Below are positions 43,512 to 52,432 of a stretch of 64,000 nt of DNA, piece by piece; the first letter of the stretch is position 1; each line of letters opens with the position of its first letter. Under the pieces are notes generated by a model that made no database searches, was not told the origin of the DNA, and worked only from the letters and a program-made list of their open reading frames with translations. The translations under genes and the position numbers were made by a program. Source of the stretch: Chlorobium sp. (GTDB taxonomy: Bacteria > Bacteroidota > Chlorobiia > Chlorobiales > Chlorobiaceae); NCBI GenBank assembly GCA_028277225.1, contig JANQHB010000032.1, positions 62,001 through 126,000 on the forward strand, in the 5' to 3' direction.

Positions 43512-44504
43512 TTACGGTCTGATCCCGACGGCACAAACCATCATCGACAGGACGTAGAGTAATGTGCCGAAGGCGTTATACCAGACGGCTTTTTCTTTCG
43601 GGTTGTCGATAAGTTTTTTCTGCATGGGGAGCTGGAAAACAAGCAGCAGAAGCGCGGCCGCAGCAGCTGAATATGAAAACTTTGCCAGCAGGATGCCTAT
43701 GGCGACAAGCTGTGCAAGGTCCATGATCACAGATGCAAGTATTGCCGCTTTCTTCTCGCCCAGTTGTACAGGAATCGACGCGACCTTTTGTATACTGTCG
43801 CCGACGACAGACTTGAAATCGTTGAGCGTCATGATCCCGTGGGCGCCGATTGAAAAGACAATCGCAAGCGATATGGACTCTGCAGAAGGAATGCCCTGGG
43901 TTATGGCAAAGCTTCCAGTAAGCCAGGCAACACCTTCATACGCAAGACCGACAATAAGGTTGCCGAACCAGCCGTTTCTTTTTGCCCGAACAGGAGGGCC
44001 TGAATACATATGGGACATCAGTACACCGACAAATGCGATAGCAACGACGTAGGGATGTATGGACCAGGCGACGATAAAACCTGTAAGAATAAGTGTGAAG
44101 GTAATAAGCCAGCTTGCCTGCTTTGAAATTTTACCGGCAGGTATCGGCCGGTCAGGCTCATTGATCGCATCCACCTCACGGTCGAAGTAATCGTTCATAG
44201 TCTGCGACATTGCGCACATCAGGGGGCCTGCAAGGATGATGCCGCGAAGCAGGATTGACCAGTTGCTCAGGATATCCTCTCCCGTTGAAACAACACCGCA
44301 GGCAAATGCCCACATCGGCGGAAACCAGGTGACCGGTTTCATGAGAGGTACAATGGCGGAAGTCTCCAGCCTGAATCCGGGCTTGTTGACATTGTCAAGA
44401 GCCCGCTGAATCGCCTTTTCCCTTGCCGCACTGATACCCGATGAGGCCAGATGGGATTGCAGGTTATGCTCTTGTCCTGTATTGCCGGAGTACTCTTCGT
44501 TCAT
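43512..44504 (-). CDS. bchG: bacteriochlorophyll/chlorophyll synthase (UbiA family), BchG-like
   Basis: The 330-residue integral membrane prenyltransferase esterifies (bacterio)chlorophyllide with phytyl or a similar alcohol. The first Asp motif is NDYFDREVDAINEPDRPIP, starting at residue 104. MKPVTWFPPMWAFACG before it matches the BchG type closely. Green sulfur bacteria carry three paralogues (chlG, bchG, bchK), and I favour bchG for the bacteriochlorophyll a enzyme without being certain. It has about eight membrane helices and an unusual 50-residue soluble N-terminus. This gene makes the phototroph assignment secure. Confidence 0.85.
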   Translation of the reverse strand: MNEEYSGNTGQEHNLQSHLASSGISAAREKAIQRALDNVNKPGFRLETSAIVPLMKPVTWFPPMWAFACGVVSTGEDILSNWSILLRGIILAGPLMCAMSQTMNDYFDREVDAINEPDRPIPAGKISKQASWLITFTLILTGFIVAWSIHPYVVAIAFVGVLMSHMYSGPPVRAKRNGWFGNLIVGLAYEGVAWLTGSFAITQGIPSAESISLAIVFSIGAHGIMTLNDFKSVVGDSIQKVASIPVQLGEKKAAILASVIMDLAQLVAIGILLAKFSYSAAAAALLLLVFQLPMQKKLIDNPKEKAVWYNAFGTLLYVLSMMVCAVGIRP

Positions 44505-44573
44505 GGTTTATTTGTTCATGAAACAAAGCTGAAATAATACGAGTTTTTCAGCAGGAAAGAAAGCATAACGTTA

Positions 44574-45623
44574 CTATGCGTTGTGATATTGAAGAGAAAG
44601 CTCACTGTTGACAGCAAGAATCTTCGAAAACTGTGAGGCGGCTTTACCGCTTTCCAGGCAGCCCTTTGTAAGGCTCAGGCCATGGTCAATACAGGATGCT
44701 GTTCCTGAAACGTAACTGGCCATAGCGGCGCTGAAAAGCACTGCTTCGGTCTGTGCCTTCGTTGCGCTTCCGTCGAGGACGTTCCGGATGATTTCAGCAT
44801 TCCGGGACGCGTCTCCGCCTTTCAGTTCGTTAATGCTCCATTCTGAGAGCCCGAATGTTTCGGGTTTGACGTCATGAACGGTTATGTTCCCATCGTGAAG
44901 TTCAGTGATATGTGTCGGGCCGCAGACGCTCGGTTCGTCCAGACCGGCACCGGTTTCGGTTTTTCCGTGGACAACCAGGGCATGCCTGCAACCGATGGCT
45001 TTGAGGGTCTGGATATAGATGTCAATGAGCGCAGTGTCATAGACACCGACAACCTGACGGGTTACCCTGGCTGGATTGACAAGAGGTCCGAGCATGTTGA
45101 AGATGGTTTTGATTCCCATATCCCTGCGGATATGGGCGACAGCTTTCATCGAAGGATGATAGCGCGGTGCGAAAAGAAATGCAAAACCTGTTTTCCGGAA
45201 GAGTTCCTCTGAAGCCCGGGGGGGCAGGTCTATACGAAATCCGAGTTCTTCAAGGACATCGGCACTGCCGCAACGGCTTGTCACTGACCGGTTGCCGTGC
45301 TTGGCGATCTGGACACCTGCAGCGTTGGCCACAAGAGCGGCGGCTGTCGACAGGTTGAATGTTCCGGCCTGATCACCTCCAGTGCCGCAGGTGTCGACAG
45401 CGTTCTCATCGAGTCTGATGCTTTCAGCCCTTGCGATGAGCGCCTGATAGGCTCCGGTGATCTCTTCTGCCGTTACTCCTTTTTTCTGGAGCAGGGCAAG
45501 AAAAGCGGCAATAGCGCTTTCGGGGATCTCACCCTGCATGATGGCGGATATGCATTCTTCCGTTTCAAGGCTTGAAAGATTGTTGTCTGCCAGCAGCTTG
45601 TGAAGTAAATCTTTATAATGCAT
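44574..45623 (-). CDS. trpD: anthranilate phosphoribosyltransferase
   Basis: The 349-residue enzyme joins anthranilate to PRPP in tryptophan synthesis. The signature CGTGGDQAGTFNLSTAAALV binds PRPP and KHGNRSVTSRCGSADVLEELG follows it. No other trp genes are in the window, so trpD is unlinked. A repeat element lies just upstream of its start, between it and pepP. Confidence 0.95.
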   Translation of the reverse strand: MHYKDLLHKLLADNNLSSLETEECISAIMQGEIPESAIAAFLALLQKKGVTAEEITGAYQALIARAESIRLDENAVDTCGTGGDQAGTFNLSTAAALVANAAGVQIAKHGNRSVTSRCGSADVLEELGFRIDLPPRASEELFRKTGFAFLFAPRYHPSMKAVAHIRRDMGIKTIFNMLGPLVNPARVTRQVVGVYDTALIDIYIQTLKAIGCRHALVVHGKTETGAGLDEPSVCGPTHITELHDGNITVHDVKPETFGLSEWSINELKGGDASRNAEIIRNVLDGSATKAQTEAVLFSAAMASYVSGTASCIDHGLSLTKGCLESGKAASQFSKILAVNSELSLQYHNA

Positions 45624-45631
45624 AGAATAAT

Positions 45632-45921
45632 GTTGAGCGTTCTAACAAATGCTCATTCATTTAAGTATAATGATAAAAGTCGTTCTAGTGCCCTCGTTGT
45701 GTTATTTCTCCTTGCCTGTCGGGTAAAAAAACGCTGATAAAAAGCTGCATTTGTTAAAATCCCGATATATCGGGAAATGTCGATCACACCGAATCTGCTT
45801 CGTTACAGTGAACTTGCATCCCGGCACGTCGGGATACAGCGGCATTCCCTGTGCCTTGCATCTCCGGCCCCGTGAAATCAGACCGAATATTTCACAGGGC
45901 TCGACAACCGCTCAATTCAGG
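45632..45921 (+). repeat. dispersed TIR element, copy C (long)
   Basis: The left end is weak (TTGAGCGTTCTAACAAATGC at 45633). The right end CGCTCAATTCAGG at 45909-45921 is clear. Blocks shared with copy B are CCTGTCGGGTAAA, GCTGCATTTGTTAAAATCCCG, GAATCTGCTTCGTTACAG and GTCGGGATACAGCGGCATTC. The nested palindrome lies near the right end (45868-45899). It sits 9 bp upstream of the trpD start codon. Confidence 0.72.
45868..45899. repeat. nested palindrome in copy C
   Basis: CCCCGTGAAAT and ATTTCACAGGG flank CAGACCGAAT. It differs from copies B and E by two loop bases and sits near the right end of the element rather than in the middle. Confidence 0.7.
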
Positions 45922-45992
45922 AAGAAATTTGAAAAGACAGGAACCAGAATCCTGAACAGAAGCAATGGTTCAGTTTAGCTTAAAAAGTATAA

Positions 45993-46094
45993 CCTAAACT
46001 GAGCGTTTCAACAAATGCCCGAGAATGTAATTATATTGGAAAAAGCATTTTATAGCAGCCCTGAAGTGAGCGACTGCCGGGCAAGAAAGGAAGC
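45993..46094. repeat. element fragments in the pepP leader
   Basis: CCTAAACTGAGCGTTTCAACAAATGC at 45993-46018 is identical to the left end of copy D. A second end-like sequence, CCTGAAGTGAGCGACTGCCGG, starts at 46060 and continues to AAGGAAG, which serves as the ribosome binding site of pepP. The internal part of the element is missing or unrecognisable. Confidence 0.6.
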
Positions 46095-46099
46095 ATACA

Positions 46100-47164
46100 A
46101 TGACCGACAGACTTGAACCCCTGCTGAAAAAAATGGCGGTACTCGGAATCGATACGTTCCTGGTATCTGACCTTCATGTTATTCGATGGCTTACCGGGTT
46201 CAGCGGTTCGAATGCCAGAGTACTTCTTGGCGGAGGGAGAGCACTGTTCTTTACCGATTACCGGTATGCAGAACAGGTCAAACAGGAAGTTCTGAACATG
46301 GAACCGGTTATCATACAAAGCAGTTTTGTTAATACCTTTCTCGAAGGCGGCTATCTGTCCGGGTCAAAAGTGGCTATACAGGCCGAACAGGTAACGGTTC
46401 AGGAAGCGCGGCAGCTTGAAAAAAAACTGTCGGGTGTGGAACTGGTTCCGGTTGATGGTTTTTTCGACGAGTTCAGGATGATCAAGACGGCGCAGGAAAT
46501 TGCTGCGATGAAGCATTCTGCAGCAGTCAGCCAGCAGGTGCTTGAAGAAATCCTGCCGATGATCTCTCCTGAGGTCACCGAGTCGGATATTGCCGCCGAG
46601 ATATCCTATCGTCACAAACGGCTCGGAGCGGAAAAAGACTCCTTTGATCCTATCGTCGCTTCCGGCAGCCATTCAGCTCTGCCTCACGCAAGACCACGTC
46701 CTGAGCGATTCGTTCCGGGAAGTCTTATTGTCATTGATATTGGCTGTATTTGCAATGGTTATGCTTCAGATCAGACACGGACTGTCGCTCTTGGCAAGAT
46801 CCCTTCCGAGGCACGGAGAATCTACGAGATCACCAAAGATGCACAGCAGTTCGGGATCGATTCGGCCAGACCCGGCATGACCGGACGCGAACTCGACGCG
46901 CTTGTTCGCGACTACATCGGTCATCACGGCTACGCTGATTGTTTCGGTCATGGTCTCGGTCACGGAGTCGGGATAGAGGTACACGAAAAACCGAGGGTAG
47001 GGAAGTCGTCAGACGACTTCCTTTCCCTGCAATCGGTTTTTACGATCGAACCGGGAATTTACCTGCCGGGGAAATACGGTGTGCGGATCGAAGATACCGT
47101 GGTCATGCATGAAAACGGGGCGGAACCTTTCCAGACGTTTACCAAAGAGCTGATTGAATTGTGA
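46100..47164 (+). CDS. pepP: Xaa-Pro aminopeptidase-like M24 metallopeptidase
   Basis: The 354-residue protein has an N-terminal creatinase-like domain and a C-terminal pita-bread fold with the five metal ligands. The two Asp are in VIDIGCICNGYASDQTRT, the His is in HGLGHGVGIEVHE, and the two Glu are in FTIEPGIY and RIEDTVVM. It removes N-terminal residues before proline; the short length suits PepQ/aminopeptidase P of bacteria. Its TGA stop abuts the stop of tadV on the other strand with no spacer. Its ribosome binding site is within a repeat end. Confidence 0.9.
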   Translation: MTDRLEPLLKKMAVLGIDTFLVSDLHVIRWLTGFSGSNARVLLGGGRALFFTDYRYAEQVKQEVLNMEPVIIQSSFVNTFLEGGYLSGSKVAIQAEQVTVQEARQLEKKLSGVELVPVDGFFDEFRMIKTAQEIAAMKHSAAVSQQVLEEILPMISPEVTESDIAAEISYRHKRLGAEKDSFDPIVASGSHSALPHARPRPERFVPGSLIVIDIGCICNGYASDQTRTVALGKIPSEARRIYEITKDAQQFGIDSARPGMTGRELDALVRDYIGHHGYADCFGHGLGHGVGIEVHEKPRVGKSSDDFLSLQSVFTIEPGIYLPGKYGVRIEDTVVMHENGAEPFQTFTKELIEL

Positions 47165-47869
47165 CTACAACCCCCATGCAAGTGCTGCCACCACAATGGC
47201 GGGGCCAAACGGCCATTCGTCTTGGGGGCCAAGGCCTTTAAAACGGCGCCATACCAAATACCAGACCAGGGTAATTATACTGGCTCCAAAAATCACGTGA
47301 AGCACGTCGAGAATGCCCCACCACGCGGCCAGTGCAGCCAGAAGTTTGATGTCACCACCACCAATACCGCTAACGCCTTTGATACGCTGGAAAACCCAGG
47401 CAAGTCCACTCAAGAGGCCCAGCACCACGAGAGCTGATGCTGCACTAACGAGCAGGTTGTGCTGGGTCATCCCGATAGAGCTGCTGATAAGGCCCGCAAA
47501 CCCTAGGGGAAGGACAATCCAGTCCGGCAAGAGGGTGGTATCCCAGTCGATGAGAGCGAGCAGAAGAAGAATACTGGCCAGACTTGCCGTCAGCAGCGCG
47601 GACCCGAAAACCGGGTCGCCAGCAGTAACGGCCGCATAGGCCCAAAAGCCGGCGTTGGTTGACGGTACCCAAATGCGCCGGGCAAGCGGAATGGGTTCTT
47701 CCAGGCCGCCGCCGGGGCCCTGCCACTCATGCAGGGAAGCTTGGGCGTGCTGTAATACCTTGCGCGGAATGATGCGGGCCAAGGGCACCAGCCACAGGCC
47801 AACTCCCGCACCGGCCAACAACCATGACCAGTGTTCGAAAAGGACCCGCAACATGAAGCTGAGGCTCAT
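47165..47869 (-). CDS. tadV: Tad prepilin peptidase (A24 family)
   Basis: This 234-residue polytopic membrane aspartic peptidase removes the leader of Flp prepilins. IDWDTTLLPDWIVLP gives the first catalytic Asp region and GIGGGDIKLLAALAAWWG the second Asp in its GxGD-type motif. It is the last gene of the tad operon, overlapping tadC by 4 bp. Its stop touches the pepP stop. It may carry a short N-terminal extension compared with CpaA proteins. Confidence 0.9.
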   Translation of the reverse strand: MSLSFMLRVLFEHWSWLLAGAGVGLWLVPLARIIPRKVLQHAQASLHEWQGPGGGLEEPIPLARRIWVPSTNAGFWAYAAVTAGDPVFGSALLTASLASILLLLALIDWDTTLLPDWIVLPLGFAGLISSSIGMTQHNLLVSAASALVVLGLLSGLAWVFQRIKGVSGIGGGDIKLLAALAAWWGILDVLHVIFGASIITLVWYLVWRRFKGLGPQDEWPFGPAIVVAALAWGL

Positions 47870-48816
47870 GGTAAAGGCTGACTTGAGAATGTTTCAATAA
47901 TCTGAATGATTGCCGGCCCCAACAGCACTAACATGAGCGTCGGGAAAAGAAATAAGCCAAGCGGCAGCAGCATTTTGACAGGGATTTTGGCGGCAAGTTC
48001 TTCGGCGCGCTGGGTGCGGCGTGAGCGCATCATATCTGACTGTATGCGCAAGGATTTGGCCAGGCCAGTGCCGAATTTGTCGGCCTGTACGAGCATGGAG
48101 ACAAGGTCAGCCATATCTTCGAGCTGCGAGCGTAACGCTAGGTTGCGCAAGGCTTCTATGCGGGTGGCACCGGCGCGCATTTCAAGGACCGAGAGATAAA
48201 ACTCCTGGGCCAAGTCGGGATTGGTGCGGGCCATTTCGCTCGATATGCGGGCAATGGCGGCGTCTAGGCCCATGCCCGCTTCGGTACAGATAACCATGAG
48301 GTCGATCATGTCGGGCAGGCCGTTACGCATACGTTCGATACGTTTTTGGGTGATATAGTGCAGCAGGAATTCGGGCAGGTAGTAGCATACTGCGGCTGTG
48401 AGCAGCACAAAGAAAAAAGCAAGCTGGAAGGAAATCTGGGGTCTGGTGAAATAGAAAAACAAGACCAGTACTACTGGTGCCACTAATGTTAGCAGGGATT
48501 TGGCCGCATAGTAATACTGATGTGCGATTTTATTGCGAATACCGGCGCGCAAAAACCTGAGCTGAGCGTTTGAGTTTTCCCAACCTTTTTCCGGAAGAGA
48601 GAGCTTTGAGAGGATGTCGATGAAGGCGGTTACCTTGTGGTTGCCGGCCGTTCTGGACAATGAGAGGTCGGTAGGGACCCGGTCCTGGCGTACGAGTTGG
48701 GTGAAGTGCTTTTTGAGGGCGGTGTTGTTGACAACCCAATTGTACAACGTGAACACAATCGAGGCGACAGCAGCCCCCGAGAGCAGGATGGTCAGAATTT
48801 TCAGGGTGTCTTGCAT
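47866..48816 (-). CDS. tadC: Tad pilus inner membrane protein TadC
   Basis: The 316-residue protein has the GspF/TadC domain (MIDLMVICTEAGMGLDAAI, then LRSQLEDMADLVSMLVQADKFGTGLAKSLR) and four membrane helices. With TadB it forms the platform on which the TadA motor works. It follows tadB by 17 bp. The distinct SQLEDMADLVSML stretch separates it from TadB. Confidence 0.93.
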   Translation of the reverse strand: MQDTLKILTILLSGAAVASIVFTLYNWVVNNTALKKHFTQLVRQDRVPTDLSLSRTAGNHKVTAFIDILSKLSLPEKGWENSNAQLRFLRAGIRNKIAHQYYYAAKSLLTLVAPVVLVLFFYFTRPQISFQLAFFFVLLTAAVCYYLPEFLLHYITQKRIERMRNGLPDMIDLMVICTEAGMGLDAAIARISSEMARTNPDLAQEFYLSVLEMRAGATRIEALRNLALRSQLEDMADLVSMLVQADKFGTGLAKSLRIQSDMMRSRRTQRAEELAAKIPVKMLLPLGLFLFPTLMLVLLGPAIIQIIETFSSQPLP

Positions 48817-48833
48817 GGTGAACGTGGCTGGGG

Positions 48834-49802
48834 TTAAACCTTGATCTGAATAATGCGTTTGAGCATAAAGATACCGGCGGTCATGAGTCCGCTGCCGATG
48901 AGAATAAGGGTTTGACCTCGGGGAGTGGTCCAGAGCACCGAGATGTACTCGAAATTTATGAGCGTGAGGATGCCGGTGAGCGCAAATGGCATACTGCCCA
49001 GTACCCAGGCTGATAGGCGCCCTTCGGATGAGAGCGTGCGAATTTTACCGCGCAGCTTGATGCGTTCTCGTATGGTTTTAGCCAGTCCATCAAGCAATTC
49101 AGTGAGGTTGCCGCCGGTTTCGTGCTGGATCATGAGTGAGATGACAAAGATATTGAGGTCGTTGCTGTTAACACGATCAGCAAGCCGGCTGACTGCGTCT
49201 TTAAACGGGATGCCGAAGGCGGTTTCATCGGACACGGTTTTGAATTCGTGACCTATGGGAGCGGTGAACTCTTTGCCAACCATATCGATGGCCGAGCTGA
49301 GGCTGTGGCCGGAGCGCATTGCGCGTGAAATATAGTCGAGTGTTTCCGGAAATTTGTTTTCGAAGGCCTGACGGCGCTGGTTGGCCTGTTGATATAGCCA
49401 CAAAACCGGCGTGCTGGTGATGGCGGCGGCCAGCAGCAGCAGGATTAAGGGATTGACCTGGTAGAGAAAACCCAATACGATAACCACCAGAAACAAAGCA
49501 AGCATCAGGGCCAATAAAAGCACGGCTGTGAGCGGGCTGTTGGCGTGCTGGACCAGGTTTTCGAGCCGTTCAAATGTTTTTGAGCGTGAGCGTAGCCAGG
49601 TTTCGAGCGCACTGTCTCGCAGGGCGTTTTGTGCGATGCCGGGGCTTTGCCCTCCCCAGTGAACAGCGTTGTGGATATCGAGCATGTGCTGTTTTCTTGC
49701 TTTGTTGCGGGGGTCTATAAAGTGGGTCCATATCATATAGCCCGACAGCATGATCAGCATGACGGCCATAAAAGCAAAGAAGGGGATCAAAAACGTGATC
49801 AT
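48834..49802 (-). CDS. tadB: Tad pilus inner membrane protein TadB
   Basis: The 322-residue TadB partner of TadC has an N-terminal membrane helix and a GspF-like domain with FPETLDYISRAMRSGHSLSSA and LMIQHETGGNLTELLDGLAKTI. The last two helices close the protein. It is 39 bp downstream of tadA. Confidence 0.93.
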   Translation of the reverse strand: MITFLIPFFAFMAVMLIMLSGYMIWTHFIDPRNKARKQHMLDIHNAVHWGGQSPGIAQNALRDSALETWLRSRSKTFERLENLVQHANSPLTAVLLLALMLALFLVVIVLGFLYQVNPLILLLLAAAITSTPVLWLYQQANQRRQAFENKFPETLDYISRAMRSGHSLSSAIDMVGKEFTAPIGHEFKTVSDETAFGIPFKDAVSRLADRVNSNDLNIFVISLMIQHETGGNLTELLDGLAKTIRERIKLRGKIRTLSSEGRLSAWVLGSMPFALTGILTLINFEYISVLWTTPRGQTLILIGSGLMTAGIFMLKRIIQIKV

Positions 49803-49841
49803 GACGTGCGTGGTTTTTATTCATTAGTGCGCGCTTGGATA

Positions 49842-51302
49842 TTACATTCCATTGGCTCGAACAGTTTGTCGATTAGGCTCGAACATGTCGCCGCTTAAGT
49901 CGATACCGTAGGTGCGGATTTTGTCGGTTATTCGGGGACGCAGGCCTGTAGCACTTAACGTTCCTTGTACGGAACCATCAGGATTCGTGCCGGTGCGAAT
50001 GTAGGTAAAGATTTCCTGGGTGGTAATTATGTCGCCTTCCATGCCAGTGATTTCCTGGATGCTGGTGATCTTGCGGTTACCGTCATCCAGTCGTGTGATC
50101 TGGATGATAAAATTAACAGACGAGGAGATGAGCTGGCGCAAGGCTTTGTTGGGTAGATTGAAGCCGCCCAAGCCTACCAGGTTTTCGAGCCGACCCAGTG
50201 CATCCCGTGCATTGTTGGCGTGAATGGTTGTGAGCGAGCCTTCATGCCCGGTGTTCATGGCTTGCAGCATGTCGATCACCTCGGCACTACGGACCTCGCC
50301 CAGCACGATGCGGTCAGGCCTCATACGCAAGGAGTTTTTTACAAGCGCGCGCATGGTGATTTCGCCTTTACCTTCGATGTTCTGTGGGCGCGTTTCCAGA
50401 CGAATGACATGTTCTTGCTGAAGTTGCAGTTCGGCTGTGTCTTCAATGGTGACGATGCGTTCGTTGTCGGGAATAAAGCTCGAGAGAATGTTGAGCAGCG
50501 TGGTTTTACCCGTACCGGTCCCTCCGGAAATGATGATGTTGCATTTGACGGTAACCAGAGCTGACAACAGTTCCGCCATGGCGGGTGTGAGCGTGTTTTT
50601 TTCAATGAGGTCGTGCATTTGCAAAGGCACAGCCGAAAAACGTCGAATGGTGAGGACTGGGCCGTCGAGAGCCAATGGTTGAATGATTGCGTTGACACGC
50701 GATCCGTCGGGCAGACGGGCATCGGCCATGGGGCTGGATTCATCGACGCGCCGTCCTACGCGAGAGACGATTTTGTCGATGATTCTCATGAGGTGTGCGT
50801 CGTCGTTGAAGCGGATATCGGTGAGGTGGATGCATCCGTTTTTTTCGACATAGACGTTTTGGTAGCCGTTGACCATGATCTCAGAAATGGCGGGGTCTGC
50901 CAGCAAGGGCTCCAAGGGGCCCAGACCCATGATTTCGTTTTTAAGGTCGGTTACCAGTCTGGTGCGCTCTTGATGATTGAGAGGGATGGCTTCTTCTTCA
51001 ATGAGCGCGACAAGCAAGATTCCAAGCTCATTGCGTAGCTGATCGCGGGTCAGGTCTTCAATTGACTGGAGGTCGATACGGGTGAGCAGCTTCTGGTGTA
51101 ACTTTACTTTCGTTACGTAATAATCAACCCCTGGAGATGTTTTGGTTTTTAACGCCCGTGCTGCTGATTGGGATGAGATTCGAGGCTCAACGGCACGAAG
51201 CTGCGCAGGCTTCACAGTGCTTGCGGGTGCCGATTCGGGGGGAGCTGTATCCTTTTTGGGGGAGAGCTTCCAACGAGCTATTTGATCTTTAAGCGTTGCC
51301 AT
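49842..51302 (-). CDS. tadA: Tad pilus motor ATPase TadA/CpaF
   Basis: This 486-residue secretion ATPase drives Flp pilin polymerisation. The Walker A loop is GGTGTGKTTLLN, the Asp box lies in IEDTAELQLQQEH, and MRPDRIVLGEVRSAE followed by HEGSLTTIHANN forms the Walker B and His box. It has an N-terminal extension rich in Pro and Ala of about 60 residues. It overlaps the 3' end of tadZ by 25 bp. Confidence 0.96.
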   Translation of the reverse strand: MATLKDQIARWKLSPKKDTAPPESAPASTVKPAQLRAVEPRISSQSAARALKTKTSPGVDYYVTKVKLHQKLLTRIDLQSIEDLTRDQLRNELGILLVALIEEEAIPLNHQERTRLVTDLKNEIMGLGPLEPLLADPAISEIMVNGYQNVYVEKNGCIHLTDIRFNDDAHLMRIIDKIVSRVGRRVDESSPMADARLPDGSRVNAIIQPLALDGPVLTIRRFSAVPLQMHDLIEKNTLTPAMAELLSALVTVKCNIIISGGTGTGKTTLLNILSSFIPDNERIVTIEDTAELQLQQEHVIRLETRPQNIEGKGEITMRALVKNSLRMRPDRIVLGEVRSAEVIDMLQAMNTGHEGSLTTIHANNARDALGRLENLVGLGGFNLPNKALRQLISSSVNFIIQITRLDDGNRKITSIQEITGMEGDIITTQEIFTYIRTGTNPDGSVQGTLSATGLRPRITDKIRTYGIDLSGDMFEPNRQTVRANGM

Positions 51303-52432
51303 AGCGAACGTCGTTTAGGGGGACTGCTTTCTGTGAGGTCTGCGGCCCAGTTAACGATGGTTTTGGAAAATCTGGATTTGGGTGCTGCCTGCAAGACGGG
51401 CTGACCAAACAAGAGGGATTCCTGTACGGCGTCGACGTCGGTGAGGAGGCGTTTGTTGATTGGCCTGCCGATGACCTTTTCAATTTTTGTCCTGGAGAAG
51501 GGAAGACTTGAGTCAGCACGGTTGAGTATGATCTCGATGCGCGACATGGGTACTTCATGCTCTTTACAGAGTTTGAGCAACTGGCCGGTCCGGCGCAGAG
51601 ATGGCAGCGACGGGGTCGATACGATGCAGAGTTTCTCGAGGTGTTCGATAACCCAGATGCCGATCTGGTCGAGAGATGAGCCAAAGTCAACCAGAGTGTA
51701 GTCGTAAAAGTTTGTAGCAATGGTAGTGAGTTCGCTCACGCGTTCGGGTTCGATATGAACACTTTTTTCGAACGAGTTGGGTGAGGGGATGAAGTCGAAC
51801 GCAGGGCTGAGGTGCTGCACCATGCTGTCGAGGAGTGACTTGTCAAGCCGTTCGGTTTGAGCGGAGATGTCTGCCAGATCTTGAGTATGGTTATCTTTGG
51901 TAAGGTACATGTCGAGGTCGCCAAAAGGTAACGAGACATCGATCGCCAATACGCGGGTGTCGTGTACCTGAGAGAGTGCAACGGCCAAGTTGCCTGCTAT
52001 GCAGGAACTACCATCCCCCCCTTTGGAAGAGATAAATCCAAAAATTCGGCCCCGGGTAATGCTTGCGCCTTTTGTGCGATGGTGGGCGCGCTTGATAACC
52101 TGCTGCAAAGTTCCTGAAGCGCTGTCGACAATGACTTCACGTACTCCGGCGCGCATAAGTGATAACAAAAGGTCGGGCTGTGTTTTTGGGTGCAGGGCAA
52201 CGATGGCGGCAAACGGCAGAGCCAGGCAGAGTTTTTCTACCTCTTGTATGTAATTGGGATCGGTGGGTTCAAAGCCCACAAGAAATATGAGGTCGGGTTT
52301 TTGGGCTGTGAGTTGGCGTACCATGCTCCCCAGGTCGCCCAACAGCCGGACCAGTTGGTGTTGGCCCAGTTCAAGTTGTGTGTCGGGAACCGCCCAAGGC
52401 TGGGGAGAGTAAACAACAATGTTCATTTGCAT
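51278..52432 (-). CDS. tadZ: Tad pilus localisation ATPase TadZ/CpaE
   Basis: The 384-residue MinD/ParA-like protein places the Tad machine at the pole. An N-terminal receiver-like domain is followed by FGFISSKGGDGSSCIAGNLA, a deviant Walker A near residue 135, and a switch region with LVDFGSSLDQIG. The phospho-acceptor Asp of a true receiver is not obvious. It lies directly after tadG with no gap. Confidence 0.9.
   Translation of the reverse strand: MQMNIVVYSPQPWAVPDTQLELGQHQLVRLLGDLGSMVRQLTAQKPDLIFLVGFEPTDPNYIQEVEKLCLALPFAAIVALHPKTQPDLLLSLMRAGVREVIVDSASGTLQQVIKRAHHRTKGASITRGRIFGFISSKGGDGSSCIAGNLAVALSQVHDTRVLAIDVSLPFGDLDMYLTKDNHTQDLADISAQTERLDKSLLDSMVQHLSPAFDFIPSPNSFEKSVHIEPERVSELTTIATNFYDYTLVDFGSSLDQIGIWVIEHLEKLCIVSTPSLPSLRRTGQLLKLCKEHEVPMSRIEIILNRADSSLPFSRTKIEKVIGRPINKRLLTDVDAVQESLLFGQPVLQAAPKSRFSKTIVNWAADLTESSPPKRRSLWQRLKIK

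Noticed and set aside
45751..45978. Open frame of 75 residues in repeat copy C
   Set aside because: It is produced by the repeat, not conserved in other copies, and has no start signal.
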